A DNA stretch of 64,000 nucleotides, taken from assembly GCF_964355755.1 (NCBI RefSeq), contig NC_092670.1, positions 27,951,795-28,015,794 of the forward strand, written 5' to 3'. Source of the stretch: Antedon mediterranea (lineage: Eukaryota > Echinodermata > Crinoidea > Comatulida > Antedonidae). Below, piece after piece: positions 1 through 8,939 of this stretch. How positions within the stretch are numbered: position 1 is the first letter of the stretch; the number at the start of each line of letters is the position of its first letter. Position numbers and translations under genes: made by a program. A model generated the notes under the pieces. That model made no database searches. It was not told where the DNA came from and worked only from the letters and a program-made list of their open reading frames with translations.

Positions 1-440
1 CACAAAATGGTCTAAAATGTCTCCAAATGCGATTTGAAGCTTTTCTAAGCACTTTTGTGTTTTTATGTTTACAAGTTTTTTCGAAAATCACAAAATGGTC
101 TAAAACGTCTCCAAATGCGATTTGAAGCTATTCTGTACACTTTGCTGTTTTGTGTGAATAATTTTTGTCAAAATGCTCAAAATGGTCTAAAACGTTTTTA
201 AATACTATATTAAGCTATTTTGTGTTCTTTGATGTTTTTATGTGAAAAGTTTTATCGAAATGCTCAAAATGGTCTAAAACGGTTTCTAATGTGATTTTAA
301 GAACTTTGATGTTTTTATGTTAAAAACTTTTTTAGAAAATCACAAAATGGTCTAAAACGTCTCCAAATGCGATTTGAAGCAATTCTAAGCACTTTGGTGT
401 TTTTATGTTAACACGTTTTTTCGAAAATCACAAAATGGTC
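1..440 (+). repeat. Segment matching 25001-25440
   Basis: The first monomer (TCTAAAATG, GAAGCTTTTC, TTTTGTG, TGTTTACAAG), the triplet at 89 with TTTTTATGTGAAAAG, GAACTTTGATG and TTAAAAACTTTTTT, and the next monomer with TTAACACG all recur from 25001. After about 440 the match stops: 25440 has TCTACAACG, while here TCTAAAACG is followed by subtypes like those at 3.3-3.7 kb. One private base difference is GGTCTAAAACGTTTTT near 187, where the C monomers normally have GGTCAAAAACG. Confidence 0.8.
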
Positions 441-780
441 TAAAACGTCTCCAAATGCGATTTGAAGCTATTCTAAGCACTTTTGTGTTTTTATGTTAAC
501 AAGTTTTTTCGAAAATCACAAAATGGTCTAAAATGTCTCCAAATGCGATTTTAAGGTATTCTAAGCACTTTGGTGTTTTTATGTTAACAAGTTTTTTTGA
601 AAATCACAAAATGGTCTAAAACGTCTACAAATGCGATTTGAAGCTATTCTAAGCACTTTGGTGTTTTTATGTTAACAAGTTTTTTCGAAAATCACAAAAT
701 GGTATAAAACGTCTCCAAATGCGATTTGAAGATTTTCTAAGCACTTTGGTGTTTTTATGTTTACAAGTTTTTTCGAAAAT

Positions 781-866
781 CACAAAATGGTCTAAAACGT
801 CTCCAAATGCGATTTGAAGCTATTCTGTACACTTTGCTGTTTTGTGTGAATAATTTTGTCAAAATG
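781..866 (+). repeat. Type B variant, 86 bp
   Basis: This B copy has AATAATTTTGTC, one T fewer than the usual AATAATTTTTGTC. The 86-bp form is followed by C1 and by the 81-bp D variant, so the three variants travel together as a distinct triplet of 254 bp. Further 86-bp copies start at 3652, 4258, 10499, 18633, 30877, 42119, 54454 and 62656. Confidence 0.9.
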
Positions 867-953
867 CTCAAAATGGTCAAAAACGTTTTTAAATACTATA
901 TTAAGCTATTTTGTGTTCTTTGATGTTTTTGTGTGAAAAGTTTTATCGAAATG
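867..953 (+). repeat. Type C monomer, subtype C1, 87 bp
   Basis: Same length as C2, but with TACTATATT and GTGTTC where C2 has TACGATATT and GTGCTC. It normally follows a B ending GTCAAAATG. Some copies are mixed, for example in the triplets starting 13017, 22242 and 24573, which have TACTATATT with GTGCTC. This indicates exchange inside the C monomer. Confidence 0.9.
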
Positions 954-1034
954 CTCAAAATGGTCTAAAACGGTTTCTAATGAAATGATTTTAAGAACTT
1001 TGATGTTTTTATGTTAACAACTTTTTTAGAAAAT
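954..1034 (+). repeat. Type D variant, 81 bp
   Basis: This D copy reads CTAATGAAATGATTTTAAG in place of CTAATGTGATTTTAAG, a gain of 3 bp that looks like a small AATG duplication. It is followed by GAACTTTGATG rather than CACTTTGATG. It is found in the 254-bp triplets, and also after a full-length B in the triplets at 21295, 44781 and 57116 (255 bp), which shows the two halves of the triplet can be exchanged. Confidence 0.9.
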
Positions 1035-1826
1035 CACAAAATGGTCTAAAACGTCTCCAAATGCGATTTGAAGCAATTCTAAGCACTTTGGTGTTTTTAT
1101 GTTAACAAGTTTTTTCGAAAATCACAAAATGGTATAAAACCTCTCCAAATACGATTTTAAGGTATTCTAAGCACTTTGGTGTTTTTATGTTAACAAGTTT
1201 GTTCGAAAATCACAAAATGGTCTAAAACGTCTACAAATGCGATTTGAAGCTATTCTAAGCACTTTGGTGTTTTTATGTTAACAAGTTTTTTCGAAAATCA
1301 CAAAATGGTATAAAACGTCTCCAAATGAGATTTTAAGGTATTCTAAGCACTTTGGTGTTTTTATGTTAACAAGTTTTTTCGAAAATCACAAAATGGTCTA
1401 AAACGTCTACAAATGCGATTTGAAGCTATTCTAAGCACTTTGGTGTTTTTATGTTAACAAGTTTTTTCGAAAATCACAAAATGGTATAAAACGTCTCCAA
1501 ATGCGATTTTAAGCTATTCTAAGCAATTTGGTGTTTTTATGTTAACAAGTTTTTTCGAAAATCACAAAATGGTCGAAAATGTCACAAAATGCGATTTGAA
1601 GCTATTCTAAGCACTTTGGTGTTATTATGTTAACAAGTTTTTTCGAAAATCACAAATTGGTCTAAAACGTCTCCAAATGCGATTTGAAGCTATTTTAAGC
1701 ACTTTGGTGTTTTTGTGTAACCAAGTTTTTTCGAAAATCACAAAAGGGTCTAAAATGTCTATAAATGCGATTTGAAGCTATTCTGTACACTTTGATGTTT
1801 TTTTGTTAACAAGTTTTTTCGAAAGT

Positions 1827-1914
1827 CACAAAATGGTCTAAAACGTCTCCAAATGCGATTTGAAGCTATTCTAAGCACTTTGGTGTTTTTATGTTAACAA
1901 GTTTTTTCGAAAAT
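1827..1914 (+). repeat. Type A monomer, 88 bp, reference copy
   Basis: This copy matches the commonest form in the window. In order it holds CACAAAATGGTCTAAAACGT, CTCCAAATGCGATTTGAAGC, TATTCTAAGCACTTTGGTGT, TTTTATGTTAACAAG and TTTTTTCGAAAAT. GC is 28 of 88. It has three CpG sites (in AAACGTC, TGCGAT and TTCGAA), a GTTAAC palindrome and a 10-bp palindrome TTTTCGAAAA at its right end. Many A subtypes recur at fixed places in the larger units: GTGTAAAAC or GTATAAAAC near the start, TCTACAAATG, GATTTTAAGGTATT, GAAGCTTTTC, GAAGATTTTC, GCAATTTGG, and GGTAACGAG followed by GAATATCAC. These subtypes are what make the larger repeats traceable. Confidence 0.95.
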
Positions 1915-3651
1915 CACAAAATGGTGTAAAACGTCTCCAAATGCGATTTGAAGCTATTCTAAGCACTTTGGTGTTTTTATGTTAACAAGTTTTTTCGAAA
2001 ATCACAAAATGGTGTAAAACTTCTCCAAATACGATTTTAAGCTATTCTAAGCAATTTGGTGTTTTTATGTTAACAAGTTTTTTCGAAAATCACAAAATGG
2101 TCTAAAACGTCTCCAAATGCGATTTGAAGCTATTCTGTACACTTTGCTGTTTTGTGTGAATAATTTTTGTTGAAATGCTCAAAATGGTCAAAAACGTTTT
2201 TAAATACTATATTAAGCTATTTTGTGTTCTTTGATGTTTTTGTGTGAAAAGTTTTATCGAAATGCTCAAAATGGTCTAAAACGGTTTCTAATGTGATTTT
2301 AAGCACTTTGGTGTTTTTATGTTAACAAGTTTTTTCGAAAATCACAAAATGGTCTAAAATGTCTCCAAATGCGATTTGAAGCTTTTCTAAGCACTTTGGT
2401 GTTTTTATGTTAACAAGTTTTTTCGAAAATCACAAAATGGTCTAAAACGTCTCCAAATGTGATTTGAAGCTATTCTAAACACTTTGGTGTTTTTATGTTA
2501 ACAAGTTTTTTCGAAAATCACAAATTGGTCTAAAACGTCTCCAAATGCGATTTTAAGCTATTTTAAGCACTTTGGTGTTTTTGTGTAACCAAGTTTTTTC
2601 GAAAATCACAAAAGGGTCTAAAATGTCTCAAAATGCGATTTGAAGCTATTCTGTACACTTTGATGTTTTTTTGTTAACAAGTTTTTTCGAAAGTCACAAA
2701 ATGGTCTAAAAAGTCTCCAAATGCGATTTGAAGCTATTCTAAGCACTTTGGTGTTTTTATGTTAACAAGTTTTATCGAAAATCACAAAATGGTGTAAAAC
2801 GTCTCCAAATGCGATTTGAAGCTATTCTAAGCACTTTGGTGTTTTTATGTTAACAAGTTTTTTTCGAAAATCACAAAATGGTGTAAAACGTCTCCAAATG
2901 CGATTTTAAGCTATTCTAAGCAATTTGGTGTTTTTATGTTAACAAGTTTTTTCGAAAATCACAAAATGGTCTAAAACGTCTCCAAATGCGATTTGAAGCT
3001 ATTCTGTACACTTTGCTGTTTTGTGAGAATAATTTTTGTCGAAATGCTCAAAATGGTCAAAAACGTTTTTAAATACGATATTAAGCTATTTTGTGCTCTT
3101 TGATGTTTTTGTGTGAAAAGTTTTATCGAAATGCTCAAAATGGTCTAAAACGGTTTCTAATGTGATTTTAAGCACTTTGATGTTTTTATGTTAACAACTT
3201 TTTTAGAAAATTACAAAATGGTGTAAAACGTCTCCAAATGCGATTTGAAGCTATTCTAAGCAATTTCGTGTTTTTATGTTAACAAGTTTTTTCGAAAATC
3301 ACAAAATGGTCTAAAACGTCTCCAAATGCGATTTGAAGCTATTCTAAGCACTTTTGTGTTTTTATGTTAACAAGTTTTTTCGAAAATCACAAAATGGTCT
3401 AAAATGTCTCCAAATGCGATTTTAAGGTATTCTAAGCACTTTGGTGTTTTTATGTTAACAAGTTTTTTCGAAAATCACAAAATGGTCTAAAACGTCTACA
3501 AATGCGATTTGAAGCTATTCTAAGCACTTTGGTGTTTTTATGTTAACAAGTTTTTTCGAAAATTACAAAATGGTATAAAACGTCTCCAAATGCGATTTGA
3601 AGATTTTCTAAGCACTTTGGTGTTTTTATGTTTACAAGTTTTTTCGAAAAT

Positions 3652-4257
3652 CACAAAATGGTCTAAAACGTCTCCAAATGCGATTTGAAGCTATTCTGTA
3701 CACTTTGCTGTTTTGTGTGAATAATTTTGTCAAAATGCTCAAAATGGTCAAAAACGTTTTTAAATACTATATTAAGCTATTTTGTGTTCTTTGATGTTTT
3801 TGTGTGAAAAGTTTTATCGAAATGCTCAAAATGGTCTAAAACGGTTTCTAATGAAATGATTTTAAGAACTTTGATGTTTTTATGTTAACAACTTTTTTAG
3901 AAAATCACAAAATGGTCTAAAACGTCTCCAAATGCGATTTGAAGCAATTCTAAGCACTTTGGTGTTTTTATGTTAACAAGTTTTTTCGAAAATCACAAAA
4001 TGGTATAAAACCTCTCCAAATGCGATTTTAAGGTATTCTAAGCACTTTGGTGTTTTTATGTTAACAAGTTTTTTCGAAAATCACAAAATGGTCTAAAACG
4101 TCTACAAATGCGATTTGAAGCTATTCTAAGCACTTTGGTGTTTTTATGTTAACAAGTTTTTTCGAAAATCACAAAATGGTATAAAACGTCTCCAAATGAG
4201 ATTTTAAGGTATTCTAAGCACTTTGGTGTTTTTATGTTAACAAGTTTTTTCGAAAAT
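3652..4257 (+). repeat. 606-bp tandem duplication, copy 1
   Basis: This segment is one 254-bp triplet (86 + 87 + 81) plus four A monomers, 606 bp in all. The A monomers carry, in order, GAAGCAATTC, ATAAAACCTCTCC with TTTTAAGG, TCTACAAATG, and CAAATGAGATTTTAAGG. The same order repeats immediately in copy 2. The related regions at 781, 10499 and 30877 have only one such segment, so the tandem state is derived here. Confidence 0.9.
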
Positions 4258-4863
4258 CACAAAATGGTCTAAAACGTCTCCAAATGCGATTTGAAGCTAT
4301 TCTGTACACTTTGCTGTTTTGTGTGAATAATTTTGTCAAAATGCTCAAAATGGTCAAAAACGTTTTTAAATACTATATTAAGCTATTTTGTGTTCTTTCA
4401 TGTTTTTGTGTGAAAAGTTTTATCGAAATGCTCAAAATGGTCTAAAACGGTTTCTAATGAAATGATTTTAAGAACTTTGATGTTTTTATGTTAACAACTT
4501 TTTTAGAAAATCACAAAATGGTCTAAAACGTCTCCAAATGCGATTTGAAGCAATTCTAAGCACTTTGGTGTTTTTATGTTAACAAGTTTTTTCGAAAATC
4601 ACAAAATGGTATAAAACCTCTCCAAATGCGATTTTAAGGTATTCTAAGCACTTTGGTGTTTTTATGTTAACAAGTTTTTTCGAAAATCACAAAATGGTCT
4701 AAAACGTCTACAAATGCGATTTGAAGCTATTCTAAGCACTTTGGTGTTTTTATGTTAACAAGTTTTTTCGAAAATAACAAAATGGTATAAAACGTCTCCA
4801 AATGAGATTTTAAGGTATTCTAAGCACTTTGGTGTTTTTATGTTAACAAGTTTTTTCGAAAAT
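4258..4863 (+). repeat. 606-bp tandem duplication, copy 2
   Basis: Follows copy 1 with no gap. It has a few private changes, for example GTTCTTTCATG in its C monomer near 4395 and GAAAATAAC near 4772. The four diagnostic A subtypes appear in the same order as in copy 1. Confidence 0.9.
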
Positions 4864-5127
4864 CACAAAATGGTCTAAAACGTCTACAAATGCGATTTGA
4901 AGCTATTCTAAGCACTTTGGTGTTTTTATGTTAACAAGTTTTTTCGAAAATCACAAAATGGTATAAAACGTCTCCAAATGCGATTTTAAGCTATTCTAAG
5001 CAATTTGGTGTTTTTATGTTAACAAGTTTTTTCGAAAATCACAAAATGGTCGAAAATGTCACAAAATGCGATTTGAAGCTATTCTAAGCACTTTGGTGTT
5101 ATTATGTTAACAAGTTTTTTCGAAAAT

Positions 5128-5215
5128 CACAAATTGGTCTAAAACGTCTCCAAATGCGATTTGAAGCTATTTTAAGCACTTTGGTGTTTTTGTGTAACCA
5201 AGTTTTTTCGAAAAT
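5128..5215 (+). repeat. Type A subtype with GTGTAACCAAG, 88 bp
   Basis: This is an A monomer with CACAAATTGG at the start, GCTATTTTAAGC in the middle and TTTTTGTGTAACCAAG in place of TTTTTATGTTAACAAG, so the GTTAAC palindrome is lost. I counted 32 monomers with GTGTAACCAAG. Each is followed by the next subtype (the one at 5216), so the pair moves as one block. Its spacing exposes the local 780-bp repeats (5192 to 5972, 11431 to 12211, 31813 to 32593, positions approximate to a few bases). Confidence 0.9.
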
Positions 5216-5303
5216 CACAAAAGGGTCTAAAATGTCTCAAAATGCGATTTGAAGCTATTCTGTACACTTTGATGTTTTTTTGTTAACAAGTTTTTTCGAA
5301 AGT
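5216..5303 (+). repeat. Type A subtype with GTACACTTTGATG, 88 bp
   Basis: This A monomer carries CACAAAAGGGTCTAAAATG, TCTCAAAATGCG, CTATTCTGTACACTTTGATG and a longer T run before GTTAACAAG, and it ends CGAAAGT. It shares CTGTACACTTTG with the B monomer, where most A copies have CTAAGCACTTTG. It may therefore be close to the ancestor of B. In U1, U3 and U4 one copy of this subtype is followed by a truncated repeat of itself (see the 56-bp monomers). Confidence 0.85.
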
Positions 5304-7819
5304 CACAAAATGGTCTAAAACGTCTCCAAATGCGATTTGAAGCTATTCTAAGCACTTTGGTGTTTTTATGTTAACAAGTTTTTTCGAAAATCACAAAATG
5401 GTGTAAAACGTCTCCAAATGCGATTTGAAGCTATTCTAAGCACTTTGGTGTTTTTATGTTAACAAGTTTTTTCGAAAATCACAAAATGGTGTAAAACTTC
5501 TCCAAATACGATTTTAAGCTATTCTAAGCAATTTGGTGTTTTTATGTTAACAAGTTTTTTCGAAAATCACAAAATGGTCTAAAACGTCTCCAAATGCGAT
5601 TTGAAGTTATTCTGTACACTTTGCTGTTTTGTGAGAATAATTTTTGTCGAAATGCTCAAAATGGTCAAAAACGTTTTTAAATACGATATTAAGCTATTTT
5701 GTGCTCTTTGATGTTTTTGTGTGAAAAGTTTTATCGAAATGCTCAAAATGGTCTAAAACGGTTTCTAATGTGATTTTAAGCACTTTGGTGTTTTTATGTT
5801 AACAAGTTTTTTCGAAAATCACAAAATGGTCTAAAACGTCTCCAAATGTGATTTGAAGCTATTCTAAACACTTTGGTGTTTTTATGTTAACAAGTTTTTT
5901 CGAAAATCACAAATTGGTCTAAAACGTCTCCAAATGCGATTTGAAGCTATTTTAAGCACTTTGGTGTTTTTGTGTAACCAAGTTTTTTCGAAAATCACAA
6001 AAGGGTCTAAAATGTCTCAAAATGCGATTTGAAGCTATTCTGTACACTTTGATGTTTTTTTGTTAACAAGTTTTTTCGAAAGTCACAAAATGGTCTAAAA
6101 CGTCTCCAAATGCGATTTGAAGCTATTCTAAGCACTTTGGTGTTTTTATGTTAACAAGTTTTTTCGAAAATCACAAAATGGTGTAAAACGTCTCCAAATG
6201 CGATTTGAAGCTATTCTAAGCACTTTGGTGTTTTTATGTTAACAAGTTTTTTCGAAAATCACAAAATGGTGTAAAACTTCTCCAAATACGATTTTAAGCT
6301 ATTCTAAGCAATTTGGTGTTTTTATGTTAACAAGTTTTTTCGAAAATCACAAAATGGTCTAAAACGTCTCCAAATGCGATTTGAAGCTATTCTGTACACT
6401 TTGCTGTTTTGTGTGAATAATTTTTGTTGAAATGCTCAAAATGGTCAAAAACGTTTTTAAATACTATATTAAGCTATTTTGTGTTCTTTGATGTTTTTGT
6501 GTGAAAAGTTTTATCGAAATGCTCAAAATGGTCTAAAACGGTTTCTAATGTGATTTTAAGCACTTTGATGTTTTTATGTTAATAACTTTTTTAGAAAATC
6601 ACAAAATGGTCTAAAACGTCTCCAAATGCGATTTGAAGCAATTCTAAGCACTTTGGTGTTTTTATGTTAACAAGTTTTTTCGAAAATCACAAAATGGTAT
6701 AAAACGTCTCCAAATGCGATTTTAAGGTATTCTAAGCACTTTGGTGTTTTTATGTTAACAACTTTTTTAGAAAATCACAAAATGGTCTAAAACGTCTCCA
6801 AATGCGATTTGAAGCAATTCTAAGCACTTTGGTGTTTTTATGGTAACGAGTTATTTCGAAAATCACAAAATGGTCTAAAACGTCTCCAAATGCGATTTGA
6901 AGCAATTCTAAGCACTTTGGTGTTTTTATGGTAACGAGTTATTTCGAAAATCACAAAATGGTCTAAAACGTCTCCAAATGCGATTTGAAGCTATTCTGTA
7001 CACTTTGCTGTTTTGTGTGAATAATTTTTGTTGAAATGCTCAAAATGGTCAAAAACGTTTTTAAATACTATATTAAGCTATTTTGTGTTCTTTGATGTTT
7101 TTGTGTGAAAAGTTTTATCGAAATGCTCAAAATGGTCTAAAACGGTTTCTAATGTGATTTTAAGCACTTTGATGTTTTTATGTTAACAAGTTTTTTCGAA
7201 AATCACAAAATGGTCTAAAACGTCTACAAATGCGATTTGAAGCTATTCTAAGCACTTTGGTGTTTTTATGTTAACAAGTTTTTTCGAAAATCACAAAATG
7301 GTATAAAACGTCTCCAAATGCGATTTTAAGCTATTCTAAGCAATTTGGTGTTTTTATGTTAACAAGTTTTTTCGAAAATCACAAAATGGTCGAAAATGTC
7401 ACAAAATGCGATTTGAAGCTATTCTAAGCACTTTGGTGTTATTATGTTAACAAGTTTTTTCGAAAATCACAAATTGGTCTAAAACGTCTCCAAATGCGAT
7501 TTGAAGCTATTTTAAGCACTTTGGTGTTTTTGTGTAACCAAGTTTTTTCGAAAATCACAAAAGAGTCTAAAATGTCTCAAAATGCGATTTGAAGCTATTC
7601 TTTACACTTTGATGTTTTTATGTTAACAACTTTTTTAGAAAATCACAAAATGGTCTAAAACGTCTCCAAATGCGATTTGAAGCAATTCTAAGCACTTTGG
7701 TGTTTTTATGGTAACGAGTTTTTTTGAATATCACAAAATGGTCTAAAATGTCTCCAAATGCGATTTGAAGCTTTTCTAAGCACTTTGGTGTTTTTATGTT
7801 AACAAGTTTTTTCGAAAAT

Positions 7820-7906
7820 CACAAAATGGTCTAAAACGTCTCCAAATGCGATTTGAAGCTATTCTGTACACTTTGCTGTTTTGTGTGAATAATTTTTGTC
7901 GAAATG
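7820..7906 (+). repeat. Type B monomer, 87 bp, first part of the B-C-D triplet
   Basis: The left half equals type A as far as CTATTCTG, then changes to TACACTTTGCTGTTTTGTG, TGAATAATTTTTGTCG and AAATG. It marks the start of each triplet. Variants are GAGAATAA for GTGAATAA, and GTCAAAATG, GTCGAAATG or GTTGAAATG at the end; the last two differ by a CpG to TpG change. All 93 copies are followed directly by C and D. Ten 87-bp B monomers would stay in one reading frame, but no long frame is open across the triplets. Confidence 0.93.
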
Positions 7907-7993
7907 CTCAAAATGGTCAAAAACGTTTTTAAATACGATATTAAGCTATTTTGTGCTCTTTGATGTTTTTGTGTGAAAAGTTTTATCGAAATG
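7907..7993 (+). repeat. Type C monomer, subtype C2, 87 bp
   Basis: This is the most diverged monomer type. It starts CTCAAAATGGTCAAAAACG, carries the 12-bp perfect palindrome AAAAACGTTTTT, then TAAATACGATATTAAGC, TATTTTGTGCTCTTTGATG, and ends GTTTTATCGAAATG. The C2 subtype has TACGATATT together with GTGCTC. It usually follows a B ending GTCGAAATG or GTTGAAATG. Confidence 0.93.
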
Positions 7994-8071
7994 CTCAAAA
8001 TGGTCTAAAACGGTTTCTAATGTGATTTTAAGCACTTTGATGTTTTTATGTTAACAACTTTTTTAGAAAAT
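7994..8071 (+). repeat. Type D monomer, 78 bp, last part of the triplet
   Basis: It starts CTCAAAATGGTCTAAAACGG, then TTTCTAATGTGATTTTAAGC, ACTTTGATG, and ends AACTTTTTTAGAAAAT. Compared with A it lacks exactly the 10 bp TATTCTAAGC. In A that stretch is bounded by two AAGC direct repeats, so one slippage or exchange between them explains the shorter length. D always closes the triplet and is followed by an A monomer. Confidence 0.93.
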
Positions 8072-8939
8072 CACAAAATGGTCTAAAACGTCTCCAAATG
8101 CGATTTGAAGCAATTCTAAGCACTTTGGTGTTTTTATGGTAACGAGTTTTTTTGAATATCACAAAATGGTCTAAAACGTCTCCAAATGCGATTTGAAGCT
8201 TTTCTAAGCACTTTGGTGTTTTTATGTTTACAAGTTTTTTCGAAAATCACAAAATGGTCTAAAACGGCTCCAAATACGATTTGAAGCTATTCTAAGCACT
8301 TTGGTGTTTTTATGTTAACAAGTTTTTTCGAAAATCACAAAATGGTCTAAAACGTCTCCAAATGCGATTTGAAGCTATTCTAAGCACTTTGGTGTTTTTA
8401 TGTTAACAAGTTTTTTCGAAAATCACAAAATGGTGTAAAACGTCTCCAAATGCGATTTGAAGCTATTCTAAGCAATTTTGTGTTTTTATGTTAACAAGTT
8501 TTTTCGAAAATCACAAAATGGTCTAAAACGTCTCCAAATGCGATTTGAAGCTATTCTAAGCACTTTTGTGTTTTTATGTTAACAAGTTTTTTCGAAAATC
8601 ACAAAATGGTCTAAAATGTCTCAAAATGCGATTTGAAGCTATTCTGTACACTTTGCTGTTTTGTGTGAATAATTTTTGTCAAAATGCTCAAAATGGTCAA
8701 AAACGTTTTTAAATACTATATTAAGCTATTTTGTGTTCTTTGATGTTTTTGTGTGAAAAGTTTTTTCGAAATGCTCAAAATGGTCTAAAACGGTTTCTAA
8801 TGTGATTTTAAGCACTTTGATGTTTTTATGTTAACAACTTTTTTAGAAAATTACAAAATGGTCTAAAACGTCTCCAAATGCGATTTGAAGCAATTCTAAG
8901 CACTTTGGTGTTTTTATGTTAACAAGTTTTTTCGAAAAT

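Larger units (their letters stand above)
5110..6380 (+). repeat. 780-bp local repeat, two copies
   Basis: The stretch from about 5110 to 5600 recurs 780 bp further right (about 5890 to 6380). It includes the GTGTAACCAAG subtype, the GTACACTTTGATG subtype and three GTGTAAAAC monomers. 780 bp equals six A monomers plus one 252-bp triplet. The triplets that close the two copies differ: the first has GAGAATAA and C2, the second GTGAATAA and C1. The duplication therefore did not simply copy a whole segment, or the triplets were later converted. The same arrangement is seen at 11.35-12.62 kb and 31.73-33.0 kb. Confidence 0.8.
2091..6400 (+). repeat. Internal U0 duplication, left copy (partner 8940-12640)
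   Basis: The A counts 7, 5, [4], 12, 6 here match 7, 5, 12, 6 from 8940. The offset is 6,849 at 2353, 6,847 at 3599 and 6,241 after the extra 606-bp segment. Shared rare markers are AAAAAGTCTC (2708 and 9557), CAATTTCGTG (3261 and 10108) and GAAGATTTTC (3599 and 10446). Confidence 0.85.
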
